From assembly GCF_001411555.2 (NCBI RefSeq), contig NC_049904.1, forward strand, positions 21,403,370 to 21,467,369: a stretch of 64,000 bases of DNA, written 5' to 3'. Of this stretch, positions 34,446 to 45,944 are shown piece by piece (position 1 is the first letter of the stretch; each line of letters begins with the position of its first letter). A program made the translations under genes and the position numbers. The stretch is from Juglans regia (Eukaryota > Streptophyta > Magnoliopsida > Fagales > Juglandaceae). Under the pieces are notes generated by a model, which did no database searches, was not told the DNA's origin, and worked only from the letters and a program-made list of their open reading frames with translations.

Positions 34446-37358
34446 TGTAACACTCAGACCCAACCAACCCTTTTTTTTTTTAATAATTTTGGGCTTATGC
34501 GTATGATAAATCCTATTGAGTGTTTGAGAATATTTTTTTTGGATTAGAATACAGATTTAAATTTTTTTTTTTTGTTTTAGTGGTTTATGATTTTTTTTCC
34601 CCCACCCCGCACCAGTCTACCCCCATGCACATGCACGTTTTTTTTTTTCCCGTTTTCGTTTGTTCCTCATCACCTATATAAGTATACCTTTTACACCTTC
34701 ATGCTCTGTCACCTCCTTCAAGTTCTAGGGTTGTAGCAGTCCCTGCTACAACTTCAGCAAGCAACAACCCCATTGGAATCCCATGCCCTGCAGCTCAGCC
34801 AGTCCCACCTCCAGGCCAACCCTCCACGCCGTGGTAAGCCTACGCCATAGCCTCCACCCCACGTACTCTTCTACCCAGATCTGCACCACTGCAAGCCTAT
34901 ACCGGAAGCAACCTTGCCACAGCACTTGAAGCAGCCGTAGCCTTCCTCTCCACCCTCGAAAATAGCCCAAACGGTTGCCACCATCACCAACTTTCATGGG
35001 AAGCAGAAACTGCAGTTGCTCTATTTTGAAGCCATGGAGACAGAGCATCATCGTCAAACCGAGAGACATGCCTTGCCATAGTTGGGCAGCGACGCCATAG
35101 TCAACAGCAACAGATGATGTCGGAGATTAAACCTCCACTGCCCAGTGATGTCCAGCGGCACCGTCTGAAGCCCGTGCACGCCACTTGATGTGTACAACTC
35201 TCTCTCTCTCAGTGTTATTCCACCGCAAGCCACTGCAAACCACCATCTTTCACACTGAAAACCATCATAAAAGCAGCAGCAATCCCTAGCTGTGACACCC
35301 TCGTCACCCTGTGCCGATCGGTGAGGGCACTGACTCTCCTCCATTTTTGTTTCCCTCACGGTTACTCTCTCTCACTCTCCGTGCTCTCTTGCTTATCAGC
35401 CTCTCTCTCTCTCTCTCATTAGTTGGTCTCTCTCTCTCAGTGCCCCGCCGCCGTGACCACTATCGTCCACCGCCCAGCCCTTTCCCTCACCGCACATTTT
35501 ACTTCTCTCTCAGTGAGCCTCCGTGCGTTTATTAGTCTCTGTTTCTTTTCATAGTGTTGATAGGATAGTTTACACACGGAAATTGTGATGCAAGTCTTTA
35601 GGTTAAAATAAAAACAAGTGTTTTAATTAAATTATTACCCTTCGAGTAAGCTGTGTTAGTATGTTTTAAACTTTTAATATATATATTAGTAGACTCTATT
35701 TTATTTATGTTTACGGAGACATCTTAAGTATTTTAACATGTTATTTAGTAAAGATTTATTTTAAGAGTAAACAATATTGGTGTAATGTTATTTTTACACT
35801 TTATAAATGATTTAGTCTATTTAAAAATAGTTAGGGTTTATTTAAAATTTTTTGGATTAATTATATTATCTAGTATTAAACTTTATAGTTCTTTTTCAGT
35901 AATAAATAGATCAAACATTTAAATGTTTTAGTCAAAGTTATTAAATCAATATTGATGATTTTAGAAAGTGATGATTTATAATTTGAAGTTATGAAATTTT
36001 AGGTTTTGAGGAATTAAATAGGTTATTTTAGAAGCTTAGGATTAAATATCGAAATACGTGATTAATTGAAAATTTACGAGAATTACATAATTATTTTATA
36101 GGTGACGATTAATTATTGTTTGACATTTTTTAGGAAAATTCAGAAAAAGCTAAGAAGTTTAGGTAAGCGGGGTTCTTATGCTGGACTTTGCATTAAAATA
36201 AAATGAGTTGAGGTTGATTTTTGAAAAATATACATATTTCGTTATGAAAATAAATTTGAACTACCTCAGTTATTTGATCTGCATTACTCTTGAGATTATA
36301 TTTAAGAAGAAAGTGTTTTCTATATCATGAGCTTATTTTTGGTATTCTGTTTCTGAACTTTGAAAAGGAGAGCGAATATAAAATTTTGGGCATAAATTAT
36401 GTTGTGACATGATTTTGTTATGTTATGAAGATTTTTGTACTCTGATATGATTTGATGTGATCTCTGAAAAACCTCTAACATAACATTTTGTTTCTGTTTC
36501 TGTTCTATTCTGACCTTACCACGGGTGTAAAGCTGTGGCCTCTGTTCGGGTTGGTACCAACGTTTCTGTTTCTGGTGCACCCATTTTGAAAACAAAGTGA
36601 TTTTCTGCGTGGTCATTTGTATATATACACTCAGGGCTCCGAGAATGAATAAGGGGAAGATTCACATTCTCTTTCTGCTTGGTTAGCTACCGGAATTTGC
36701 ACAACCCTACCACGGGGGATAAACATGGTATTTATTTTGATATGATAAGATACAATGTGATGTTTCAGTTTATGCTATGCCAATGAGATTTTGATTATGA
36801 ATATTTTTGAACTTTCGCTCTAATATTTTTAATAACACATTATGACGCTGTATTTTGAAAACAAATATTCTGATTATGCATTCTGAAAGAAAATATTTTG
36901 TTCTGCATTCTAAACTCTATAAATGCTCATGTTTACATACTAGTATATGTTCTCTACTTACTGAGTTGTTGATAACTCATCCCTTATCTCCAAATATTTT
37001 TCAGATAATTTTTATGATTCAGCTGGAGAACAATAGTAGGAAGTTTTAGTAAGGTGTGATGATCATAGTGGAATAAGTGCCTGAGGACACAAGTGCCTAT
37101 TTGAGAGTCATAGCAGTAAATTGATTTATTTTCGGTTATTTTGATTTGATGAATTAAGGATATTTTCGAGTCTTCGGAGAGTTTTTAATTTATGTTATTG
37201 AGAATTTATTTATTGTCCTAATGAAGGAACATAAATTTTTGGGTTGAGTAAATGAATTGATATTTTTTGAAAGTTTCTGGATTTTATAGTTGTGTTATCG
37301 AAATTGATATTAAGTATTAAGAGCTAACTCACCGGACCTCCAGGATCAGGGTGTTACA
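34446..37358 (+). repeat. LTR-B
   Basis: TGTAACACTCAGACCC to GGGTGTTACA, 2.9 kb. TATATAAGTATA lies near 34675. It contains the empty site of the copia insertion (TTAGTTGGTCTCTCTCTCTC near 35420). Followed by TTGGTATCAGGAAC, a mutated primer site. Confidence 0.75.
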
Positions 37359-37881
37359 GTTGGTATCAGGAACATGTTAGAGATTCTACATACTATAAAC
37401 CTTGGAGGTTTTGATATCTGTGGGTTTAGTAAGAAACTTTAGATTTGAGGTGTAGAATTTTAAAGAATAAGAGATGATTATGTTGATACTTAAGGTTTTA
37501 TATTTTGCAGATTTTATGATTGAGTTTTGAGATTTTGAGGTTAGGGATTTTAGATCCGACAAGCTTACTTTGTGGACTATAGGAGATAATCTTTATAAGA
37601 TTAATTTAAGGTTTAGATTTTTTAGGTTTAGATTCTAAGACGTAAGACAGGTTAGAGCGATGTCGGGTTTACAATTATAGAGGGTAGGAAGGACTATATG
37701 AGTTGATTAAAGAAATGGCTAAGTATGGTAATTAGGTTCGACAATTTTGGAATAGTAATTAGGTTCGACATTATGATTGACGATTGTGATAGGTATGGAA
37801 TGGTTGTAGTGGATAAATATTTAGGCCTTACTCATGGTACTAGCAAATTTTGAGGACGATTTTTTTTTTAAGGGAGGAGAA
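37359..37881 (+). other. Array internal region 2 (deleted derivative)
   Basis: 523 bp. Matches internal 1 at both ends, but about 0.93 kb is missing between AATGGCTAAGTATGGT (about 37727) and AATTAGGTTCGACAATTTTG. A purine tract (AAGGGAGGAGAA) precedes LTR-C. Confidence 0.65.
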
Positions 37882-40778
37882 TGTAACACTCGTACCCAAC
37901 CAAACCTTTTTTTTTTTTATTAATTTTGGGCTTGTGCGTATGAAAACTCCAATTAAGTGTTTGAGTATATTTTTTTCGGATTAGAATATGGATTTTTTTT
38001 TTTTTTTGGTTTAGTGGTTTATGATTTTTTTTCCGCCACCCCGCACCAATCTACCCCCATGCACGTGCACGTTTGTTTTTCCGTTTTCGTTTGTTCCTCA
38101 TCACCTATATAAATACACCTTTTACACCTTCATGCTCGGTTGCCACCTTCAAGTTCTAGGGTTACAACAGCCCCTGCTATAACTTCAGCAAGCCGCAGCC
38201 CCATTGGAATCCCATGCACAGCAGCTCAGCCAGTCCCACCTCCTGGCCAACCCTCCACGTCGTGGTAAGCCTGCGCCACAGCCTCCACCCCACGTAAACT
38301 TCTACCCAGATCCGCACCACTGCAAGCCTATACCGGAAGCAACCTTGTCGCAGCACCTTAAGCAGCCGTTGCCTTCCTCTCAACCTCGGAAACAACGCAA
38401 ACAGTTGCCACCATTACCAACTTTCGTGGGAAGCGGAAACTAGAATTGCTCTGTTTTGAAAACATGGAGACAGAGCATCATCGTCAAACCGAGAGACATG
38501 CCTTGCCATAGTTGGGCAGCGACGCCATAGTCAACAGCAGTAGATGATGCCGGAGATTAAGCCTCCATCGCCCAGTGATGTCCAGCGCCACTGTCTGAAG
38601 CCCCATGCACTCCGCGTGATGTGTACAACTCTCTCTCTCAGTGTTATTCCACCGCAAGCCACTGCAAACCACCATCTTTCGCGCCGAAAACCACCGTAAA
38701 AGCAGCAGCAATCACTGGTTGTGACACACTCCACCCCGTGCCGATCAGTGAGGCCAGTGACTCTCCTCCATTTTTGTTTCCCTCATGATTACTCTCTCTC
38801 TCACTCTCCAGGCTCTCTCGCTTATCGCCCTCTCTCTCTCTCTCAGTGCCCCGCCACCGTGACCACTGTCGTCCACCACCTTGCCCTTTGCCCTGCCGCA
38901 CGTTTTACTTCTCTCTCGATGAGCCTCCGTGTGTTTATTAGTCTCTGTTTCTTTTCGCAATGTTGATAGGATAGTTTACGTGCGGAAGTTGTGATGCAAG
39001 TCTTTAGGTTAAAATAAAAACAAGTGTTTTAATTAAATTATTACCCTTCGAGTAAGCTGTGTTAGTCTGTTTTAAACTTTTAATATATATATTAGTAGAC
39101 TCGATTTTATTTATGTTTACAGAGACATCTTAAGTATTTTAACATGTTATTTAGTAAGGATTTATTTTAAGAGTAAACAATATTGGTGTAATTTTATTTT
39201 TACACTTTAGAAATGATTTAGTCTTTTTAAAAATAGTTATGGTTTATTTAAAAATATTTTGGGATAATTATATTATCTAGTATTAAACTTTATAGCTCAT
39301 TTTCAATAATAAATAGGTCAAACTTTTAAATGATTTAGTCAAAGTTATTAAATCAATATTGATGATTTTAGAAAGAGATGATTTATAATTTAAGGTTATG
39401 AAATTTTAGGTTTTGAGGAATTAAATAGGTTATTTTAGAAGCTTTGGATTAACTATCGAAATACATGATTAATTGAAAATTTACGAGAATTACATGATTA
39501 TTTTATAGGTGAAGATTAATTATTGTTCGACATTTTTTAGGAAAATTCCGAAAAAGCTAAGAAGTCCATGTAAGTGAGATTCCTATGCTCGACTTTGCAT
39601 TAAAAGAAAATGAGCTGAGGTTGATTTTTGAAAAATATACATATTTCGTTATGAAAATAAATTTGAACTACCTCAGTTATTTGTTCTGCATTACTAATGA
39701 GATTCTCTTTAAGAAGAAATTGTTTTCTGTCATGACCGGTATAGACACAAGCTTATTTTTGGTATTCTATTTCCGATCTTTGAAAAAAAGAGCGAATATG
39801 AAATTTTGTTCATAAATTATGTTGTAAAATGATTTTGTTCTATTCTGAAGATTTTTATACTCTGATATGATCTGATGTGATCTCTGAAAAACCTCTAACA
39901 TCACATTCTGTTTCTATTTTTGTTATGTTCTGACCTTACCACGGGTGTAAAGTTGTAGCCTCTGTTCGGGTTGGTACCAACTTTTATGTTTCTGGTGCAC
40001 CCATTTTGGAAACAAAGTGGTTTTCTGCGTGATCTTTCTTATGTACACACTCGAGGCTCCGAGAATGAATAAGGAAAACATTCACATTCTCTTTCTGCTT
40101 GGTTAGCTACCGGGATTTGCACAATCCTACCACGGGGGATAAACATGATATTTGTTCTGATATGATAAGATAAGATGTAATGTTTCAGTTCATGCTATGC
40201 CAATGAGATTTTGATTATGAATATTTTTGAACTTTCGCTCTGATATTTTTAATAACACATTATGACGCTGCATTTTGAAAACAAATATTCTGATTATGCA
40301 TTCTGAAAGAAAATATTTTGTTTTGCATTCAGAACTCTGTAAATGCTCATGTTTACACACTAGTATATGTTATCTGCTTACTGAATTGTTGATTACTCAC
40401 CCCTTATCTCGAAATAGTTTTCAGATAATTTTAATGGTTCAGCTGGAGAACAAGAGTAGAAAGTTTTAGTAATGTGTGATGATCATAGTGGAATAAGTGC
40501 CTGAGGGTACAAGTCCTTATTTGAGAGTCTTTGCAGTAAATTGATTTATTTTCGGTTATTTTGATTTGATGAATTAAGGAGATTTTCGAGTCTTTGGAGA
40601 GTTTTTAATTTATGTTATTGAGAATTTATTTATTGTCCTAATGAAGGAACATAGATTTTTGGGTTGAGTAAATGAATTGATATTTTTTGAAAGTTTTTGG
40701 ATTTTATAGTTGTGCTATTGAAGTTGATATTAAGTGTTAAGAGCTAACTCACCGGACATCCGGGATCGGGGCGTTACA
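37882..40778 (+). repeat. LTR-C
   Basis: TGTAACACTCGTACCC to CGGGGCGTTACA, 2.9 kb. TATA box in CACCTATATAAATACACC at about 38103-38120. Followed by TTGGTATCAGAGACAGG. Confidence 0.75.
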
Positions 40779-42096
40779 GTTGGTATCAGAGACAGGTTAG
40801 AGATTCTGCATATTATAAACCTTGGAGGTTTAGATATCTGAGGGTTTAGGAAGAAACTTTAGATTTGAGGTGTAGAATTTTAAAGAATAAGAGATGATTA
40901 TGTGGATACTTATGTTTTTATATTTTGCAGACTTTATGATTGAGTTTTGAGATTTTGAGGTTAGAGATTTTAGATCCGACAAGCTTACTCTGTGGACTAT
41001 AGGAGATCATCTTTATAAGATTAATTTTAGGTTTAGATTTTTGCGGTTTAGATTCTAAGACGTAAGACAGTTTAGAGCGATGTCGGGTTTACAATTATAG
41101 AGGGTAAGAAGAACTATATGAGTTGATTAAAGAAATGGCTAAGAATGGTCAAAACAAGTTCAAGATTTCATTGATTCATTCATTTATTTTTAACTTGTTT
41201 TTAAATATTTTAGCTGGTATTTATATTTTGTTTTCTTTCCTTAGAACGTTTAACTGAGTTTAAGATCTCAAGAAGGCTTCTCGTCGTCGAGTTCGAAACT
41301 TTGGAGATTTGAGATTATGAGATGGTACATACTTTAAAAGTAGTTTTGAGGAGATTTAAGGTTGTAGAATTCTGCAGGCTCCAGGATATGTTTTTTTTTT
41401 TTGATGATATGTAAGGTTTTAGCAATTGCGGACCCATTGAATGAGTTCCACAAAATCTGAGGTTTTAGATTTTGCATAATTTAAGGAAAAACTTTTTATG
41501 ACATTTGAGATTTTAATTCCGGTAGACATATTCTGTGGACTGTAAGAAATAATTCTAACAGAGTTTCAGGTTTAGATTTTATGTTGACTTCGTGGAACGG
41601 ATTTTGATTAGGAACTGGAGGTTTAAACTTGTGATATTGATGTATTAGAGGCTACATACATGTTGGGAGATTTTGCAAAATTAAATTTGGTGACTTTAAA
41701 AAAAAAAAGTGTATGGACTGGTTAAATGTGGTGGTTAGTTCTTTTCAGATGTACTTGATTTGAAATACAATGTGTTTAGGACTACAAGTTGTTAGAGTGC
41801 ACCGCAAAAACGTGGCTTTGGTGACTCGATAATTTGACAGTCTATTTCAATATTTGTGAATGGTTCATAGATTATGTGGAGAGTTCCAAATTATTTCATG
41901 TTTTTAATTATATTATTGTGGTTTTTATATTAGGTGGAGAATTTGAAATTTATTATTTGGTCTTTAATTGCATTATTAAGGTTTATATTTTAGACTTGAA
42001 ATGGCAATGTGCGCGAACGTGTATGGCTAGGGAAAATATGGGAGAATACGATCGACAATATTGGAGGTTTAGAATTTGGAATATTAGGTTCGACAA
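40779..42096 (+). other. Array internal region 3
   Basis: Aligns with internal 1 (32983 to about 34316). It breaks off within GGTTCGACAA and joins directly to the middle of an LTR, so its purine tract and the following LTR start are lost. Confidence 0.65.
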
Positions 42097-42606
42097 AGGA
42101 ATTTTGATTATGAATATTTTTGAACTTTCACTTTGATAATTTTTATAACATGTTATGATGCTGCATTTTGAAAACAAATATTCTGATTATGCATTCTTAA
42201 AGAAAATATTTTGTTCTGCATTCTGAACTCTGTAAATGCTCATGTTTACACACTAGCTTATGTTCTCTGCTTACTGTGTTGTTGATAACTCACCATTTAT
42301 CTCCAAATATTTTTCAGATAATTTTGATGGTTCAACTGGAGAACAAGTAGGAAGTTTTAGCAAGGTGTGATAATCATAGTGGAATATTTTGATTTGATGA
42401 ATTAAGGATATTTTCGAGTCTTTGGAGAGTTTTTAATTTATGTTATTGAGAATTTCTTTATTGTCCTTATGAAACAACATAGATTTTTGGGTTGAGTAAA
42501 TGAATTGATAATTTTTGAAAGTTTCTAGATTTTATAGTTGTGTTATTGAAGTTAATATTAAGTATTAAGAGCTAACTCTCCGGACCTCCGGGTTCGAGGC
42601 ATTACA
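42097..42606 (+). repeat. LTR-D, 5'-truncated
   Basis: Matches the last 0.5 kb of LTR-A, B and C, with a small internal deletion near 42386. Ends GAGGCATTACA, followed by TTGGC, the right target-site copy of the whole array. Confidence 0.7.
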
Positions 42607-44423
42607 TTGGCTGTTCGACTACTTACCTCAACCTTCGTAACGGCCAAGTGCTGGTCGAGCTCTAGTTTGCTCGACAATTACCTTCCATATGGTGTCAACA
42701 AGAGGGTGTAGGTTCAGTCACAAATTGCTCAACTGCTTACCTCCCCATGAGCTTCAAAGAGGCGAGTCTAGTCTTTAGGTTGCTCAACCTCCCTCATGGC
42801 GGAGTCTGTGTCTAGCTTCTTGGCTTCTTGACTACTTACCCTGATCTCCGTCACGTCGACGTGCGGGTCCAACTTCAGCCTACCCGACACTTACCTTCCC
42901 AACGTCGTCAACAGGCGGGTGCAACTCTAATCCCAAACTGCCTAACTACTTACCTACCCATGAGACTCAAAGAGGCGAGTTTAGTCTCTAGGTTGCTCGA
43001 CCTCTCACACAGCGGAGTGCGGGTCCAGCCTCTTGGCTACCCAACTACTTATCCCAACCTCTGCCACGGCGAAGTGAGGGTCCAGCTTCTAAGTTTCCTG
43101 ATTACTTACCTCCCTGTGAGGCTCAAAGAGGTGGGTTTAGTCTCCAGGCTGCTCGACCACTCTCACGGCATAGTACAGATCCAATTCTTCGACTGCCCGA
43201 TGTTACTCCTGGGACGACATCTCCTCCAGCAAACACCAAGAGTTTACAATCACGCCATAACCATTGTCTCAGACCTTCACCACAATACAGCAAGACTATT
43301 CAGGTTTGCAAATTCCACACTTTGAGAGTTATTTACGCTAACTACTTTGGCTTTTGCAGCACGGTCAAACATCTCATACTTACCTCCCTATGAGGCTTAA
43401 AGAGGTGGGTTTAGTCTCCAAGTTGCCTGACCTCTCTCACGACGTAGTGTAGATTCAGTCTTTCAATAGCCCGGCGTTATTCCCAAGAAGACATCTCCTC
43501 CAACAAATGTCGAGCATTTACCATCGCGCCATAACCACTGTCTCAGACAGTCACCACACCCACGCAAGGCGATTCATGTTTGCAAATTCAACACTTATGA
43601 TTGGGAATTACCTACGCTAACTTGTCAAGCGTCTACTACTTACCTCCTCATGAGGCTTAAAGAGGCGGGTTTGGTCTCCATGCTACCCAACCTCTCTCAC
43701 GGCATAGCGCGGCTCCAATCTTTTGGCTACCCAACATTACTCCTGGGACAGTATTTCCTTCAACAAACGCTATGTGTTTAACACTCGTGCCACAACTGCC
43801 TCATTCAAGTTTTGTTCATGAACAAATCAACAAGCGGGAAAGGTCAAGGACTGCCCAACCACCCCAGATGCCAAACAGACGGGCATGTCACTTGAATTCG
43901 AGACCTTCTCGCTCCAAGCCGAGCTCCAAGCTTGTACCTTACGCGGTCGAGTCAATCTCCAACACATATTCCTCCAAAGACGAGTTCTGCGCTCATACCT
44001 AATGCAGTCGAGCTAACCTCTCACTAATCTCGCTAAGCCAAGGTATGCACTTGCACTCTACGTGGTCGAGCCTATCCCTCACCAAAGTCAAGCTCAATGC
44101 TCACACATTATGCAATCGAGCCTATTTCCTGCCTAGCCTTGCACTCCACGTGGTTGAGCCTATCATTTCCCGCCAAAGACGAGCTCTGTGCTAGTGCCTA
44201 ATGCAGTCGAGCTAGCCTCCCACTTTTCTCGACAAGACAAGCTCTGCGCTCGTACCTAATGCAGTCGAACCGATCTCCCACCTAGCCTCGCACTTGGAAA
44301 TATTAATTGCTTAACGTAAGTGAAATTGATAACTAACGACTTGCTCTCAAAATGTATTTCTCTTCAAACTTTAGTGGATTATTTCGTTTGCATATTTTAT
44401 CTTTAAAGATTCTCAAGGTTTTC
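42607..44423. repeat. Outer element interior, right part: minisatellite-like arrays
   Basis: Units containing CTACTTACCTCCC-TGAGGCT-AAAGAGG-GGGTTTAGTCTCC recur near 42739, 42949, 43100, 43377 and 43638, the last three about 265 bases apart. A second family, GCTCGTACCTAATGCAGTCGAG, recurs near 43920, 43990, 44190 and 44250. The same first family stands at 22955-23200, left of the array insertion. No coding motif; ORF 42828-43325 is simply open across repeats. Confidence 0.55.
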
Positions 44424-45046
44424 TGTTGGAACAAATCGCACTTAAAAATGGCAGAGAATTGGAGTAGATAAAATATATGTGGCCCAAAATGGTTTTCTAA
44501 ACCCAGCCCAGGGTTAAGGGTCTCATTAGAAGGGAAGAAAAGATAAGGAATGAGGGGACAAAAAGCTAAAGAATGACAATATGTCAGCAGGAAAATGAGA
44601 GTTGTGACATAAAAAAGAGGACATGTGACATAAAGGAACAAGGGGCAAAAGATAAAAGGGAGGGAACCAGATGATTTCAGAGACTTCTTCTTCTGGACTT
44701 CTTCCAGACTATGACTTCGACCTTTTCTTCAGCTTCTTCAACCTGGGAACAAGAGCACCAATGACAGGCTCACCTTTAGAAATAGATCTCTGATCTCCAT
44801 TGTAAAACGAGGATGAGTGACCATGAAAACTTGTAAAATAATCATATTATAGTGAAATCTCCCTCTAAACGACCCGTGGACGTAAGTTTTATACTAAACC
44901 ACGTAAAATTGTGTCTCCATCTGTTTTACTTTTCTTGCATTTATTCATTGTTCATTGTCAAGGATGTAAGCACAATAATGCTATAACGAGCTGAGAATGA
45001 CTATTTCCCTCCTTTCGATCCGTTGTGCTATTTTTATGCATTAACA
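44424..45046 (+). repeat. Outer element, right LTR
   Basis: Direct copy of 20430-21124, somewhat shorter. Begins about TGTTGGAACAAATC and ends TATGCATTAACA. Confidence 0.6.
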
Positions 45047-45728
45047 CATCTTTTGACCTTTAGAAAATTTTTGAGGTCAACCTTTTGAGCTAAAGAAATA
45101 TGAATAACTCAACTCAAAAGCTCTTAAACTGATTGACAGAATTATTACTTTTTATAAATCTTTCCATATTTCAGTAGGAATTATCATATATAGCAGTAAT
45201 ACCACATCGTTACATGATGATCCAAGCATGTAGGAGAGGATAGTCATCTATTGGTTTGTTTAGTGTTCCATTATGTAAGCAGACTTGTTTTTAGTACAAA
45301 TTCTCGTTGACATTGACTACCTCCCTCAATGAAATACAAGCACAATTCCTGAATTTTATCCATGACTAATAAAAACGGTTTGAAGGACCATCACAAAGAT
45401 TAGAACTGGTAAAGAAAGAGAAGAGAAGTGATAGAGAATTTTACAAGAAATATGACATCTTGATCAATTGTGAAAAGTATTTTTCTAATATCATGACAAA
45501 ACATGAGCACCCAATGAAGCTTATCTCAAGAACTGAATGAGAAGATAAAGAACAAGGCACAAAGTATAGAGGAAAAAAGAAAGCAGAGAAGAAAAATAGA
45601 ATTTCATTTCAGTTATCCTTCCCCCCCCCAATAAGAGCAGCGGAGCTTGGCATACATGACTTAATTAGATAGGGCGACAGATGCTGCAAGATTTTAAATT
45701 TCCTAAATGTGGAAGTTTATTGCCGAAT
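45047..45728. other. Spacer right of the nested elements
   Basis: No gene is visible. A C-run lies near 45622-45630 in a purine-rich area. Nothing here clearly matches the left flank of the outer element. Confidence 0.4.
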
Positions 45729-45731
45729 TGG

Positions 45732-45936
45732 TCCCGTTTGGATATAAAAACAGTTTCATTTCATCTCATATCACCATTACAAGTTTTTCAAATTTTCACA
45801 CAAAATATAATAAACAATTCAATTTTTTCAACTTCCAAAACAAAAATAATATTAAAAAATAATATTCTATCAATATCTTACTCAACTTTCAAGTTTCATC
45901 TAAAACCATTTTATCCATCTCACTATCCAAATGGGG
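45732..45936 (-). mobile_element. MITE, GTTTGGAT-type ends
   Basis: Terminal inverted repeat: TCCCGTTTGGATA on the left against TATCCAAATGGGG on the right. Interior TTTCATCTCATATCACC, then an ACACAAAATATAATAAACAATT core shared with 48240-48420. Confidence 0.65.
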
Positions 45937-45944
45937 AAGTGAAG

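Larger units (their letters stand above)
23204..42606 (+). mobile_element. Large non-coding LTR element with serial LTRs (LARD-like array)
   Basis: It is organised LTR-A (23204-32982, with a copia inside), internal 1, LTR-B (34446-37358), internal 2, LTR-C (37882-40778), internal 3 and a truncated LTR-D to 42606. LTRs run from TGTAACACTC to GTTACA and are each followed by a TGGTATCAG-type primer site; internal regions 1 and 2 end in a purine tract before the next TGTAACACTC. The outer flanks are TCGGC (23199-23203) and TTGGC (42607-42611), a target duplication with one change, and the host repeat reads through the junction. No gag or pol is found in any internal region. Confidence 0.75.
20430..45046 (+). 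mobile_element. Outer non-coding LTR element hosting nested insertions
   Basis: Direct terminal repeats lie at about 20430-21124 and 44424-45046. Between them, after removing the 19.4-kb insert at 23204-42606, is about 3.9 kb of GC-richer, repeat-rich DNA with no gag or pol motif, so the element is non-autonomous. I could not find a clean 5-bp target duplication, so the ends are approximate. Confidence 0.55.

Noticed and set aside
35311..35535. Ser/Leu-rich ORF in LTR-B (similar at 38721 and 30959)
   Set aside because: Arises from the (CT)n tract of the LTR and is not conserved in length or frame among the LTR copies.
42617..44300. CRISPR-like direct repeats
   Set aside because: Eukaryotic context; units are long, irregular and imperfect, without equal-length spacers. 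It is a minisatellite within a transposon.
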